From Lantana camara (Eukaryota; Streptophyta; Magnoliopsida; Lamiales; Verbenaceae), in contig CM074862.1 in NCBI GenBank assembly GCA_037501455.1, forward strand, positions 78,580,501 to 78,644,500: a stretch of 64,000 bases of DNA, written 5' to 3'. This document shows positions 45,041-56,800 of this stretch, piece by piece; position 1 is the first letter of the stretch, and each line of letters begins with the position of its first letter. The notes under the pieces are model-generated. The model had not been told where the DNA came from and made no database searches. It worked only from the letters and a program-made list of their open reading frames with translations. Both the position numbers and the translations under genes were made by a program.

Positions 45041-46786
45041 AGTAAAGAGTTCTTGTGGTTAAGTTATACTTCACCATCGTAGCGCCCCAACGCCACAACC
45101 CCACACCGTTGTATCACCCAAGTAACTAGGAAGCTTTATTACTCGAGAGATACTTCGGCGAACGGACAGAGCATAACAAAGATCAGAGTAACCAGTGTTG
45201 CCAACGCAGCGGAATTTCAGAATAATTTTAAACTTTTGAAAACATGAATGCAACACAGTAGTATATGCATAACCACAGAAACAAGTAGCCATAATATTAA
45301 CATAAAACCTTAGTCCAATAGGAAAACAAAGGAACATAATAAAAATGGAGTCCAAGTAATTCAGGTCGTAGCCTGAACAAGTTCTCATAGTAAAACATGC
45401 AACGTAAAGGTAGAGATAACCACGACTATGCAGGACAAAGGAAAAGTAACTAGCAATCCTTACTTAACAAAAGACCTCCTACAGCTTCAAGATACCTCTA
45501 GGAAGCGCCGGGCTGCCTACCTGAAACCATGAGGTCAGAAAACAGGGTAGAGGTATTAGTCAAAGGGAATAAGTGAGGTAATTTGCAGTAAGAAAGAGTA
45601 ATTGGACTGGAAGGGTTTTGAAAGACTTTCTTAGCGAGTTTCCTCAAACCGGAAAGAAACTCTTTTATCTTAAAACGGGATTTTTTATAAGCACACACAT
45701 CAGAGGTTCTGGTTCATATATACTTTAAAACGGGAACAGGGTACGGGATATTTTCCAAAAGTATGAACCAGACTTTAAAACCAAAGTTTGCCCGCAAGCT
45801 AGGCCATATCCATCCTTTACTCCTCAAAACATTTACAAAGTTGGTATCGAGATCCGTTAGGACCCCGACACCCATAATCACATGCACCACCCCTTCTCCC
45901 CTTATTGTCGCGCCCAGGGAGCTACCCCGCGGTGACGTGCAAAACGGGAGGAATTTACCACCTCTCCCGACCTTCGATGTGGAGTAACCAACCTCCGATT
46001 AAACCATCATCAAGGTCATTACGGCGGCCAGTATCATAGTAGCCATTGGCGCACGCCTCCCGGTCTACTACTAACCATACCGCCAGGGCCCAACATAACA
46101 AAGTTTCCAAAGCTTGCTTTCAGAATAACAAAGGTGCATAAGCACACAGAGTTCAGATGACTGAACCTTTAATCAAAGCAGTATAACAGTGAACAGAACG
46201 TATATCAGAGATCATTGACTTTAAACTCGAAGCATTGTCCCAAACGAGAAAACGTTAACTTGAAAGATAGGAATCTTTGCACCCGAAGGCGTTGATTTTG
46301 AAATCATTTGAAAACGAAGGGATATTCATGGTTCCAGTTGAAATAGTTTAAACCTCACCTATTTATTTAGATAAGCTGATAGTTGGTAGAAGACAGGGTT
46401 CACACAGTACCCTGCGGATCCTAGAACTCGGCATTATCTCCTGTAAGTGACAGACTACTATGAGCTTAAGGGTCTGAGTCCCACACATGAGTAATGATTC
46501 ATGATTGAGTGCGGGTAGTCAAGTATTGAAGTGTAAGATTGAAAAGAATACGACACATTTAAACAAGGGATAATCTTTCCCGAAGAAAGAATTCGGGCAA
46601 ACGATTAGTCTCATTAGAAAGCTCGTATCAAAAGCTTAGGGGTATGTTCTTAGGGTCTTAGAACAACCCCAATGTGAACTTTGAAATCTACTTTGATCCC
46701 TTGTTTTTGAGAATTTTCGAAAAAGGCTTTGACCGTTGAATTCGTCTCTTTGAAATGATCAATTAGGTTAAAAGTCAAAATTCTTG

Positions 46787-46836
46787 GTCAAGGTCAAAGT
46801 CAAAGTCAAAGTCAAAGGTCAAGGGTCAAAGGTCAA
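46787..46836 (-). promoter_or_regulatory. Array of TTGAC (W-box core) motifs in the F2 LTR
   Basis: In element sense (minus) the motif TTGAC occurs eight times at 6-8 bp spacing, several as TTTGACC; a ninth lies near 46774. TTGAC(C/T) is the core bound by plant WRKY factors. Whether it acts here is unknown. Confidence 0.5.
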
Positions 46837-46903
46837 AGGTCACTATTCAAGTATACGGTATATATACTGTATGTATACTGTACTTATACTGTATGTATAC
46901 GTG

Positions 46904-47114
46904 TATTTATATAGTATGTATACAATATTTATACTGTATGTATACGGTATTTATACGGGGATACCTACCGTATTTATACAAGGTACATACATTATTTATA
47001 CAAGAATACATGCGGTATTTATACTAGAATACATACGGTATTTATACAAAAGTACATACGTATTTATTAGGGAAATACACATAGTATTTATACGAAAGTA
47101 TACACGTATTTATA
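46904..47114 (-). repeat. TATAAATA-containing minisatellite with 22-23 bp period
   Basis: Element-sense TATAAATA occurs with plus-strand starts 46904, 46926, 46948, 46971, 46993, 47016, 47039, 47085 and 47107, plus a variant at 47061. Spacing is 22-24 bp. The consensus unit resembles GTATAAATACCGTATGT. Confidence 0.85.
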
Positions 47115-48457
47115 CGTACTGGAATCAAATACGTATACGTATATTATACATGTATACCATAACATATATCAATTGGTCAAGTATAATTATATGTAACAAT
47201 TAATTAAACATGTAACATTTAAAACTATAGGTTATACCTTAATTATGTAACATTAAATAACATGTAACATTTAATTAAATCATGAAATAAGTTAAATTAC
47301 TTAAGTATGATCATAAAATAATTAAAATGTAACATATAACATGCTAGCATAATTGTCACATAATTAATTTGTCACAAAATTAAATTATGTAACACATTTC
47401 ATAATAAACTATACTATAAGAAATATAATTCATAATTCATGAATAATTAAAGCATAAATTAAATCACATAATTCATGCACAAAATAAAACATAAATTAAA
47501 TCCTAAACCTAGCATAATTAATAAATAAATTAAAACATAAAATAAAACACAAATTAAAACATAAATTAAACTAATTAAAACATAAAAAAAATAAGAAAAC
47601 TAACCTTAAAGGGGGGAGGAGTTCGGCCACTAGGGGTAGAGGAAGAGAATGGAGTGAGCACAAAATGAGACCCCAACACACTTATTTATAGTTGTTGGGA
47701 AGGACCAAAGTGCAAATAATATTTATTTTAGGGACTTAAGGTGGGGTACTTTATGAAATTTCCAAAAATAGGTTTCCTTCTTTACATAATTGTCACAGCA
47801 GGGGTATTCTGGTAATTTCACCTTTCTCCTGCGTATTTTTGAAGTTGGAAAAGTGTCCAAGAGCTAGGAAATAAAATTAGCTTCGAAACGGTTACTCACA
47901 GGTCGAAATCGGACGTACGGTTTAAAAGTTATAAGCTTCGGAAGATTTGATTTTCTTGAATTTCGAAAATTAATTAAATTATGAAATAAATACTAAGATA
48001 AGATTTGAAGATCCGAAAGGCTTTCCAAAAATGTAGAAAAATTCGAGGAACGTTATGGTGATGATCTCAAGGGCTAAATCATTCTAACGAAGGAAATATT
48101 TCTTATCGACGGGAATTCTTATTTGAAAATAAATTCTTAAATTGCTCTGGACACATAAACGAAACCTCAAAGCATTGAAAAGAGAGTTGAAAAATTCCAA
48201 GAAAGTAGGTATAGGTTCTTTGAGGTCTCTTGAATAAAACGGTATAGTGCTGGTTCGGAAATAAGTAGTGTTTATAGGGTTTAAAGGTAGTTTCCCCCCC
48301 CCCCTCCCCCTTTGGTCACCTAATATCACATATGAGCACTCAATTCATGTAGGGATGCATGATATGATTTATTTAAAATACGGATCAAGTTCTATAAACG
48401 CCCTTACGTCGCCCTTAGTTTACCTTTATTGATCCGGTCCCGAACCGGGCTGCCACA

Positions 48458-48473
48458 ATCTTCCCTCCTTAAG
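48458..48473 (-). promoter_or_regulatory. F2 polypurine tract
   Basis: The minus strand reads CTTAAGGAGGGAAGAT against the 3' LTR. Confidence 0.85.
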
Positions 48474-48852
48474 AAGAATCTGTCCTCAGATTCTCTTCGT
48501 GATCTCTAAACAATTTGGGATAGTGCTTTTGCATCTTTTCCTCAGTTTCCCAAGTAACCTCCTCAGTACCGTTCCTTTTCCATAAGACCTTAACCAATGG
48601 AATCTTTTTATTTCTTAATTCTTGGAATTTCTTATCCAGGATCTTAACCGCTTTCAACTCGTAGGTTAGATTAGGTTCTATCGGAACTTCATCTACTGGC
48701 ACCACCTGTGTCTCATCGGCAAAGTATTTGCGAAGTTGGGATACATGAAATACATTATGGATTCCTGTTAAGCTTGCTGGTAGATCTAGGCGATACGCTG
48801 TTGGACCCACACGTTCTAGTATCTCAAAAGGTCCTATGTATCTAGGGTTCAA
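48469..48852 (-). CDS. F2 integrase C-terminus plus chromodomain (frame-shifted from pol)
   Basis: 127 residues starting [16 protein letters not shown], then [19 protein letters not shown] and a chromodomain-like tail: [20 protein letters not shown] followed by YPKLF. The aromatic residues and the VTWE strand typical of plant chromoviral chromodomains are present; F1 is cut at this very Trp. In the family this tail belongs to integrase and steers integration into heterochromatin. Here it lies in another frame than the upstream integrase because of a 1-nt shift near 48870, in GC/A-rich text around GLEKVEN. The Met is internal, not a natural start. Confidence 0.85.
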   Translation of the reverse strand: MNPRYIGPFEILERVGPTAYRLDLPASLTGIHNVFHVSQLRKYFADETQVVPVDEVPIEPNLTYELKAVKILDKKFQELRNKKIPLVKVLWKRNGTEEVTWETEEKMQKHYPKLFRDHEENLRTDSS

Positions 48853-51233
48853 TTTTCCACCTTTTCCAATCCTTTGAACCCTTTCCTTGGCGATGCTTTC
48901 AGAAACACTTTCTCACCCACATCGAACTCTAAATCCCTTCTTCTTTTGTCGGCATAGCTCTTCTGTCTGTCCTGGGCGGCTTTCATTCTTTGCCTGATTA
49001 TCTTAATCTTTTCTGTAGCCCTTTCAATCCATTCGAGTACTTTGGCCCTGGGAGTTCTCTTAGAGGTATCCCTTGTCTCATCCATATCCCAATATAATGG
49101 AGATCTGCATTTTCTCCCATACAACGCTTCATATGGAGCTGCTTGAATTGAAGCCTGATAACTGTTATTGTATGCAAACTCCACGAGGGGTAAACAATCT
49201 TTCCAACTGTCTGAAAAATCCAAGGCACACGCTCTTAACATATCCTCCAGATATTTAATCAATCTTTCTGACTGTCCGTCTGTCTGCGGGTGCGCCGCTT
49301 TGCTGAAATGCAACTTGGTTCCCATCAAGCTTTGAACATTTTGCCAAAGTTGGGACGTAAACTTTGGGTCTCTGTCAGACACTATACTCACCGGCACTCC
49401 ATGTAATCTCACAATTTCTTCTTGATACAGTTTTGCTAAGGATTTAACTTTATCCGTAGTCTTGACCGGTAGGAAGTGTGCTGATTTTGTTAATCTGTCA
49501 ACTATGACCCATATACTGTCTTGTCCTCCCTTAACTTTAGGTAACCCGGTAACAAAATCCATGGTTATTTGCTCCCACTTCCACGTAGGAATTGGTAGTG
49601 GTTGTAACTTTCCTGCTGGCTTTTGGTGTTCGGCTTTAACCTTTTGGCAAGTTAAGCATTTCTTGACATATTCAGCAATGTCTCTCTTCATTCCGTTCCA
49701 CCAAAACTGCTTCTTGAGATCTTGGTATATCTTTGTTCCTCCAGGGTGTAATGTATAACGTGTCTTATGTGCTTCATCAAGTATTTCCTTTCGGATAGCT
49801 GAAGGCACACAAACTCTGCTCTTATATCTCAAGATTCCATCTTCACCTTTACTGAATTTTGTCTCGTCATCCTTCTCCTTGGAATTGAGACACTGCTTAA
49901 TCCATCCGTCTATAGCTTGTGTCTTTATCAACCGATCCTTCAGTGGTGATGAAATTATTAGATTTGCCAACTTAGCTCTAGGAATCACTTGAGCTGGTCT
50001 TCTTTCACACTCTATTGGGTGTCCTTCGACATGCGCTATACTAGCCTTTCGACTCAATGCATCAGCCACCACGTAAGCCTTTCCAGGATGGTATTGAATT
50101 GTACAATCATAATCTTCCAGAAATTCCATCCACCTTCTCTGTCTCATGTTTAGCTCCTTTTGAGTGAACAAGTACCGCAAACTTTTATGGTCCGTGAACA
50201 CTTCAAAGGTTACCCCATGCAAGTAATGTCTCCATTTTGCGAGGACAAAGACGATCGCTGCTAGCTCCAAATCATGGGTGGGGTAGTTGGCTTCATGTGA
50301 TTTAAGCTTTCTTGATGCATATGCTATCACCTTTCCATGCTGCATCAGAACGCATCCTAACCCTTCTTTCGAAGCATCGGTATAAACGATGTAACCTTCC
50401 TTCCCTTCTGGTAATGTTAGTACAGGTGCGGTAGTTAATCTTTTCTTTAATTTCTGAAAACTCCGTTCGCATTTCTCTGTCCATACAAACTTTCCTTCCT
50501 TCTTGGTTAACTGAGTAAGTGGTGCTGCTATCTTTGAAAAATCCTGTACGAATCTTCGATAGTATCCTGCGAGTCCCAAAAAGCTTCTTACCTCAGAAGG
50601 ATTCCTTGGTTGTTTCCAGTCCAAAATCGTTTCAATTTTCGAGGGATCCACTTCGACTCCTGAACCAGATATGATATGTCCTAAAAATGAGATCTTTTCC
50701 AACCAAAACTCACATTTGCTGAATTTTGCATAAAGTTTGTGATCCAGCAAAGTGCTCAACACTAACCGAAGATGTTTGGCATGATCTTCTGGTGTCTTGG
50801 AAAAGACCAAAATGTCATCAATAAAGATCACCACGAACTTATCAAGAAACGGCCGAAAAATCCGATGCATCATATCCATAAATGCAGCTGGGGCATTTGT
50901 TAGCCCAAAGGGCATTACTACGAACTCAAAATGCCCGTAACGACTATTGAAAGCTGTCTTGGGAATATCCTCATTTCTAATTTTCAATTGATAGTACCCT
51001 TGCCTCAAATCTAGCTTGGAGTATATTTGAGATCCTTGGAGTACATCGAATAACTCCTCGATGTGAGGAAGAGGGTACTTATTCTTCACCGTCATCCTGT
51101 TAAGTTCTCGATAGTCGATGCAAAGTCGTAACAACCCATCTTTCTTCTTAACAAATAACACAGGTGCTCCCCAAGGAGAAGTACTAGGGCGGATGTATCC
51201 TGCCTCTAGTAATTCATCAATTTGTTTCCTCAA
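48849..51233 (-). CDS. F2 reverse transcriptase, RNase H and integrase
   Basis: 794 open residues. [53 protein letters not shown] and FIDDILVFS. RNase [19 protein letters not shown] and [11 protein letters not shown]. Integrase zinc domain: [17 protein letters not shown] with CLTCQ. DDE core: [22 protein letters not shown] and a [19 protein letters not shown] segment. All catalytic residues expected for the three enzymes are visible. The Met is internal: one in-frame TAG (51237-51239) lies just upstream and separates this from gag-protease in the same frame. The C-terminus goes out of frame at about 48870. Products would act in cytoplasmic particles and then the nucleus. Confidence 0.93.
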   Translation of the reverse strand: MRKQIDELLEAGYIRPSTSPWGAPVLFVKKKDGLLRLCIDYRELNRMTVKNKYPLPHIEELFDVLQGSQIYSKLDLRQGYYQLKIRNEDIPKTAFNSRYGHFEFVVMPFGLTNAPAAFMDMMHRIFRPFLDKFVVIFIDDILVFSKTPEDHAKHLRLVLSTLLDHKLYAKFSKCEFWLEKISFLGHIISGSGVEVDPSKIETILDWKQPRNPSEVRSFLGLAGYYRRFVQDFSKIAAPLTQLTKKEGKFVWTEKCERSFQKLKKRLTTAPVLTLPEGKEGYIVYTDASKEGLGCVLMQHGKVIAYASRKLKSHEANYPTHDLELAAIVFVLAKWRHYLHGVTFEVFTDHKSLRYLFTQKELNMRQRRWMEFLEDYDCTIQYHPGKAYVVADALSRKASIAHVEGHPIECERRPAQVIPRAKLANLIISSPLKDRLIKTQAIDGWIKQCLNSKEKDDETKFSKGEDGILRYKSRVCVPSAIRKEILDEAHKTRYTLHPGGTKIYQDLKKQFWWNGMKRDIAEYVKKCLTCQKVKAEHQKPAGKLQPLPIPTWKWEQITMDFVTGLPKVKGGQDSIWVIVDRLTKSAHFLPVKTTDKVKSLAKLYQEEIVRLHGVPVSIVSDRDPKFTSQLWQNVQSLMGTKLHFSKAAHPQTDGQSERLIKYLEDMLRACALDFSDSWKDCLPLVEFAYNNSYQASIQAAPYEALYGRKCRSPLYWDMDETRDTSKRTPRAKVLEWIERATEKIKIIRQRMKAAQDRQKSYADKRRRDLEFDVGEKVFLKASPRKGFKGLEKVEN

Positions 51234-51236
51234 CTC

Positions 51237-52931
51237 CTAAAGTTCAGCCGGTGCCATCCGGTAGGGTGCCTTAGAGTATGGCTCGGCTCCTGGAACTATC
51301 TCAATCACAAACTCTAGTTCACGGTCTGGTGGTAAGGTGTTTAGGTGTTCAGGAAACACTTCTGGGAACTCGTTGACAACCTCCACTTCTTCTATTTTAC
51401 TCTGATCCTTTGGTCTATTTAAGAGGTAAGCAACGAATCCTGTAGCTCCCTTCTGAATTATTCTTTTTGCTTCCATTGCCGAAATCATTGGTGTTTGTCT
51501 TCCTTGTCCATCTGATGTCTGACTTTCATCCTTCCCTAAGATAACTTCCTTCTTAAAACAATCCAGCTTGACTCGGTACTTATGAAGCCAATTCATTCCC
51601 AAAATAATCCCATACTTTGTCATTGGTAGTGCAACAAGTTCCAGGGGATAAAACTGACCATTGATTCTAATAAGGCAGCATTTATATACTTGATCCGTTT
51701 TAAGGCAAGTTCCTAAAGGAGAACTTACTTCGAAAAGATATGGCAATTGCTCAAGTGGAAAGTGTAAACGCGTACATAATTTGGATGCAATGAATGAATG
51801 CGTGGCACCAGGGTCGTATAGGACCTTAACTGGCGTGTCAAGAACATTTACCGTACCTTCCACAACAGCCGTAGGATCAGGCTCGTCGCATCCATCCAGA
51901 GCATAAGCCCTTCCTCTGACCATTGGCTTGTTTGCATTTCCCGCCACCGCCTTACCTTTGCCTTGATACCCTTGCCGTTCTGGCCTACCTTTTGCTTTTG
52001 GACAATTCCCGAGCTTGTGGTCAGGACTTCCACAATAGAAGCACTGGCCAATTTTCTTTCTACAGGTTGCTTCGGTATGCCCTGGCCTATGGCAGAATTC
52101 ACATTCAATCTCGTTCTGAGGGGCAAGTGGTGCTTGCGGGGGTGTCATCATTGGTCTCTTTCCTGATCTAAAATTTAACTGATTGGCTGAGCGTTTGAAT
52201 CCCTGTGGTGGTTTCGATTGATATGGCTTCGCATGGTTGGCGGTCATCCTGATCTCTCTATGGGCTGCTTCAGTACTCAGAGCAATTTCAACTGCCTGAG
52301 TGTATCCTTCAAGATTCAGAGGTGCCAAAGCCCATCGTAATTCTGACTTGAGTCCATTGATGAAGCATTTGGTCTTCCTACGCTCATCGTACAGAATATG
52401 CGGTGCATTTTGTATCAGTCTCACAAACTTGGCCTCGTACTCTGCCACAGATAGTGTTCCTTGGGTAAGATTCATAAACTCAGATTCCCGGGCATCCCGA
52501 GCGACTTGCAGAATAAACTTGTCCTCAAATGCTTTTACAAACTCAGTCCAGCTGTACCTTATCCCATTTTCAATCCACACATTCTTCGTATGATTCCACC
52601 AATTCAGCGCTGCTCCTTCCAGGAGGAAGGTCGCAAATTGAACTCGCTCTCTATCCTCCGGAAAGATGTTCATGGCTTCGAAGATCTTCGCTAAGCTTGC
52701 AATCCAGTTTTCAGCTTTAAGATCATTGGGCTCTCCGAAGAACTTCTGGGGGTTCATTCGGAGAAACTTTTCAAGTGTCTTTTCATTAACTGAGTTGTAA
52801 GCCCGAGCAAATTGCCTCAAAGTCTCCCCAATTTCTGGTTGTTCTTGTGGTATCGGTGGAGGACGGGGAAATTCCTCAGGTGGTGGCGGTGGCGGTGGAA
52901 TGCGTTCACGTGGAGCTCTTCTCGGGGGCAT
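51237..52931 (-). CDS. F2 Gag-protease, with RT N-terminus
   Basis: 564 residues from MPPRRAPRERIPPPPPPPEE, a Pro-rich start, to MAPAEL before a TAG. The gag core is at about 60-210 (FFGEPNDLKAENWIASLAKI, FLLEGAALNWWNHTKN, DKFILQVARDARESEFMNL). Two CCHC knuckles lie at about 273-310 (CEFCHRPGHTEATC; CFYCGSPDHKLGNC). Protease is at about 365-460 with [15 protein letters not shown], again Pro in place of Ser/Thr, then GIILGMNWLHKYRVKLDCF, and the RT lead-in EFVIEIVPGAEPYSKAPYRM. The start fits the family and lies about 620 bp downstream of the extra ORF. The terminal TAG sits where the F1 counterpart has Lys, so it looks like a point mutation; programmed readthrough cannot be excluded. Confidence 0.92.
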   Translation of the reverse strand: MPPRRAPRERIPPPPPPPEEFPRPPPIPQEQPEIGETLRQFARAYNSVNEKTLEKFLRMNPQKFFGEPNDLKAENWIASLAKIFEAMNIFPEDRERVQFATFLLEGAALNWWNHTKNVWIENGIRYSWTEFVKAFEDKFILQVARDARESEFMNLTQGTLSVAEYEAKFVRLIQNAPHILYDERRKTKCFINGLKSELRWALAPLNLEGYTQAVEIALSTEAAHREIRMTANHAKPYQSKPPQGFKRSANQLNFRSGKRPMMTPPQAPLAPQNEIECEFCHRPGHTEATCRKKIGQCFYCGSPDHKLGNCPKAKGRPERQGYQGKGKAVAGNANKPMVRGRAYALDGCDEPDPTAVVEGTVNVLDTPVKVLYDPGATHSFIASKLCTRLHFPLEQLPYLFEVSSPLGTCLKTDQVYKCCLIRINGQFYPLELVALPMTKYGIILGMNWLHKYRVKLDCFKKEVILGKDESQTSDGQGRQTPMISAMEAKRIIQKGATGFVAYLLNRPKDQSKIEEVEVVNEFPEVFPEHLNTLPPDRELEFVIEIVPGAEPYSKAPYRMAPAEL

Positions 52932-53554
52932 ATTGTCACTGTATTCATAATATCACCCCAAACAGATATAATGCATGGCGATAAGAATGGTCCATATACT
53001 CAATGTTCCACATCAGTAAATAACAATCAATCATCAAAGTCACGTAGTCATCAATTCAAAGTGTCCCAATTTAATCCATTAAGCAATCATTATTCACAAG
53101 TAACAGAAAACAATCATATATATAGATGCACAAAATGAAATGGTATGATCCATGCACGGCCCTAATGGTATCTTGAAGCATTTCTAAAACTCATGACATG
53201 ATAGATATAGAAAACGGTAACATGCAATGATATGAGTAAAGCCGCAAAAGATGATGTCATATATGCAAAATTTGGAAAAGCTTTTATACAAAGGCTATAT
53301 CTGACCAAAAAGACAAAAAGGGGGAGGACCCGATGCTAAGTCGAGTTGCTCCCGTACAGCCTAAGCTCTCCAAAACATCATTTGTCAACTGTCATAATCT
53401 GCCAAAAGCGGGGATCTCTGGGGTATATATAATCCCCTCTGCACCTGTCGGAAGTCACCCTATCTGTCATAATATGCTGCATACCTGCTGAGTATATATA
53501 TGCTACTGCTACCTGCCTCTATATACAAGTCCCAACGGTCCGGACTCAGCTCCT

Positions 53555-53887
53555 CTACTGCTGGCTATGACTGGATCCATCGCTATCATCAGATACAGCA
53601 ACGAAATCTCCCTGTCGTGCTGGAGATGGGCTCTCCTCCTCAGATGATCCCTCTGTCTCCTGATCCTCTCCTGCATGTGTGTCCATAGGGTCCCCTGGAG
53701 CAGTTGGCTCACTGTGTACTGGTCCCTCGTACTCCAAAGCTGCCTGCTCATCGGTGAGGTAGAAAGTCTCACAAAGTCGGGCCCTAATCCGGCTCTGATA
53801 ACGATGGTGCATCTCCATAGCAAAATCCCTATCAGTAGTCATATATGCCAAGTCTGCCTCTAACTGTGCAATACGGGACGCCTGCTG
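53555..53887 (-). CDS. C-terminal half of an extra F2 ORF upstream of gag
   Basis: 110 codons plus stop, open up to the F3 target duplication (53883-53887). It begins with coiled-coil-like text (SRIAQLEADLAYMTTDRDF, HHRYQSRIRARL), then ETFYLTDEQAALEYEG and an acidic Ser/Glu-rich tail (EDQETEGSSEEESPS; VAVSDDSDGSSHS). It lies about 620 bp upstream of F2 gag on the same strand. I recognise no family. The open frame on the other side of F3 (62792-63169) is exactly in phase with this one, so before F3 inserted the two formed one ORF. The few codons reading on into F3 are accidental. Confidence 0.65.
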   Translation of the reverse strand, partial: QQASRIAQLEADLAYMTTDRDFAMEMHHRYQSRIRARLCETFYLTDEQAALEYEGPVHSEPTAPGDPMDTHAGEDQETEGSSEEESPSPARQGDFVAVSDDSDGSSHSQQ

Positions 53888-56800
53888 TGTAACACCCCGG
53901 AGCGGAGGGCGCCACATCCCCCGCACCATAGTTCAACACGGGTATCGAAAGGGGAACTCCATCCCCGTATCGAACCATGGCGAACGGGTGACAAACAAAA
54001 TCAACTCTAGGCTAGGCGGTCTAGACCCTGAACAGAGTGCGCAATAAATTAAACCAGAAGTGCGAAAGCCACAGGATCACAAAACAAACCAATTACAGAT
54101 ATAAAAGTTCAGAAAGAGATATACATATTTCAACAAACTATGCCCACCCCGGACTAAAGAAATATTCAAAGCTTCAGATTACAAAACATAACTTATACTT
54201 ATTTATACATAGTACCAAATATACGTAGTACCAAAGCGGGAAAGTAAATATGAAATGCAAGGACTCTACAAAGACTCGAACAACTCCCAAGACACGAAAG
54301 ACAACTGCCGCCTAGCCAGACTCCCAACTGGGTACCTGCAAAGCTCAAAACAAAGGGGAAAAAGAGAAGAAGCAACGAGGGTCAGTCCTAGAGACTGGTG
54401 AGGGGGCTAACACACGCACACATACGTATACATAAGAGCCAAGCATATACAAATCGGAAATGTTCATGAATCCGGAGTGGTTTTTACATTCCAAAAGGTG
54501 TTAACACGTGATACTATATATACGAAGAAAGAGTTAGGACCCCAAAGGTCAAAATCTAACAAGTTTTACAAATTAGGAGTCCACCCCGTTTCATAAACCG
54601 TATCGGATACATAAGCATAAAGCAAACCATATCGGATACAAAACATAAACGGAAACATGGCGAGAACGAGTTCTCACGCACACTTACTCAGATTAAAGCA
54701 AAACTCATAAAACAATCCCACCTTTACACCATTGGGGAAGAGAGGTGCCCCTCTCGATTCCCACTACAGAACAGAACGGATGAACCGGGGGATCCCGCCC
54801 GATTCCTTCGACGGCCATGCCAAAATGCGCTCCGTCGGCATAGGAGAACTAAGCCTCCCGTTGGTGGAGAAGTGCACAGGGGTCGTAACTGGCGACCCCA
54901 ATGGTCGTCCCGGGTCTCCCTTACCCACAATCTCTGGGGCCCAAACAGATCACAGAACTCACACACATATCTCACAAAACGGATACTTAGCACAAAGGCT
55001 TCTCTTGTCAAAACTTAACACGTACACACACCAACCCTTTTCGAAAACGAATAAACAAAACATAGCTTATATACATATAAAAGCCTTTTCAATGGATTTC
55101 AAAGCAAATGGGCCAATTCCCGTAAAATACATATTCAACACTTATTTATACGTATATATAGTTCGCATGCGGGCTTAAATTACAATTAGGGTTGTAGGTC
55201 ATAATATCTAAAAAGGAAAGAAACCTCACCTCCGAGAAGCAACGGGAGCAAAGGAAGTAAACGAACGTCTAGAAGACCACCTCGTCAACCACGGAACGAA
55301 CCTAAAGGCAAACAAAGGCAAAGAACAACCTTAGACTCAATATGAACCACATTAGACGCTCGGCGGATGTGTATGTATGTTCATGATGCAAAGGACATAA
55401 AATAAATTCACACTTAGGTCATATGAGAGCATGTGTTGCATATAAGTTCATAATTCACAAACGAGGGTCTAAAACAAGTCAAGGATCCAAAACATTAAGC
55501 TTAACACATAATGTAACAAGTTAATGAAGCATAAAAGTCATAAACAAGACAGGAAAGCTAACCAAAAGAAATGAAAAGGAAGCAAAGTCAAGCGAAGACG
55601 GGCGAAAAACGAGAATTCCTAGGGGACACGCCCGTGCCCCCCTGGAAGAACCAGCTGAGACACCCCCGTGTCTCAGTACAGGGGACGAGAAACGGAAACC
55701 AGAAGGTGACACGCCCGTGTCACCATCAAAGGGCAAACCGAGACACCCCCGTGTCTCGGTACAGAAAGGACCAGACAGCAACCAACACATCAGATTTGGA
55801 GAGAAAAACAGGGGATTTCGGTGCAAGCTTAGGGAAGTCTCTAAAGCCAAAGAAAACACATAAACCAAAACATGAAAATAACACTAATTCATCATAGATT
55901 CATGCCATATAAGTAGCAACAACTTCAATCACCAAATATGCAAGAAACAAAGCAAGGAAAGGGGGAAGAAATGCATCAAGTTATCATCCAAATCTCAAGC
56001 ACTCAACAATGGCCAATCACTCATAATCAAACAACCATGAAAGGAGATGCAATAAATACATAGAATCAAGTCATAGAAGCAATATATCATCACCAAGAAT
56101 CAAGGGAACAAGAAGGGAAACAAGAATCATCAAATTCATCCATCCTCTACTATTCACATGCTTGCTAGAACTCAAGAATCCACCAATGAATTCAACTCAA
56201 ATCCACATATAATAGAGAAGAGAGAGTGTAGATTACAATCATAAACTTACCTTTCGAATTTGAGAAGATTCGGATGTGATTTAAGCTCAAAATCATCAAG
56301 AATGGCCAAGGGTTTCTTCCTTCTCTTCTTGGAGCTGAAGTTGCTGCACTTTCCCTTCTTTTTCTTGGGTGTGGGACGAAATGGGGGAGTAGGAGAGAGT
56401 GAGGGATGGTTAGATACATATTAGTCAAGGTTAGAAGCTTAATTGGGGTTAAATGGGGTCCCACAAGTGAAGATTAGTCAACAAAAGGGTACTCTTAAGC
56501 ACAAGGGCTCGTTCCAGTCGAAAAACGGGGAATCAAATGGGCTTAGAAAAATATGAATCCTGATTCTTTGTCTTGATTTCTTCGTTATGAGTCCAACGCA
56601 TCTTCCGGAATTCGAATCCGAATTCCCGAGCTCAAGTTACGCCTTCCGGAACACAAGGTGCGCTAAAGCTCGTTAGGCCCTTATGTCCCTAAAACATAAA
56701 ACGGTTTTCAAAACCGTATCAAACGAACTCAAAAACAAGTAACGAACACAAAGACACATACATAACACATATAAGTCACGCATAGCACGTAGTCACAAAA

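Larger units (their letters stand above)
41395..45077 (-). mobile_element. Decayed Ty3/gypsy fragment, Tat (Ogre/Retand) type
   Basis: Minus-strand remains in order gag, protease, RT, then integrase C-terminal part. There are many stops and shifts, and material between RT and integrase is missing. The RT phrase NRACPKDPFSLP and protease-region YHQKIKFPTPVGV are typical of Tat elements. Its right end is cut by the F2 LTR at 45078, so more may lie beyond the window; no LTR of its own was recognised on the left. Confidence 0.8.
45078..48457 (-). repeat. F2 3' LTR
   Basis: 3,380 bp; plus-strand start CGTAGCGCCCC (TGTAGCGCCCC in the other LTR, so the terminal T has changed) and end CTGCCACA. It includes the W-box-like array at 46787-46836, the 22-23 bp-periodic array at 46904-47114, and a C-homopolymer near 48293-48309. 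A small GC-rich unit at 45880-46090 has no recognisable ORF. Confidence 0.92.

Noticed and set aside
46784..47203. 139-residue ORF across the F2 LTR arrays
   Set aside because: It is a translation of the GTCAAA and TATAC minisatellites on the strand opposite to the element.
54732..55178. 148-residue ORF present in both F3 LTRs (also 60514-60960)
   Set aside because: Its duplication is explained by the LTRs being copies; a 95-residue ORF lies antisense to it, and no domain or codon signature is visible.
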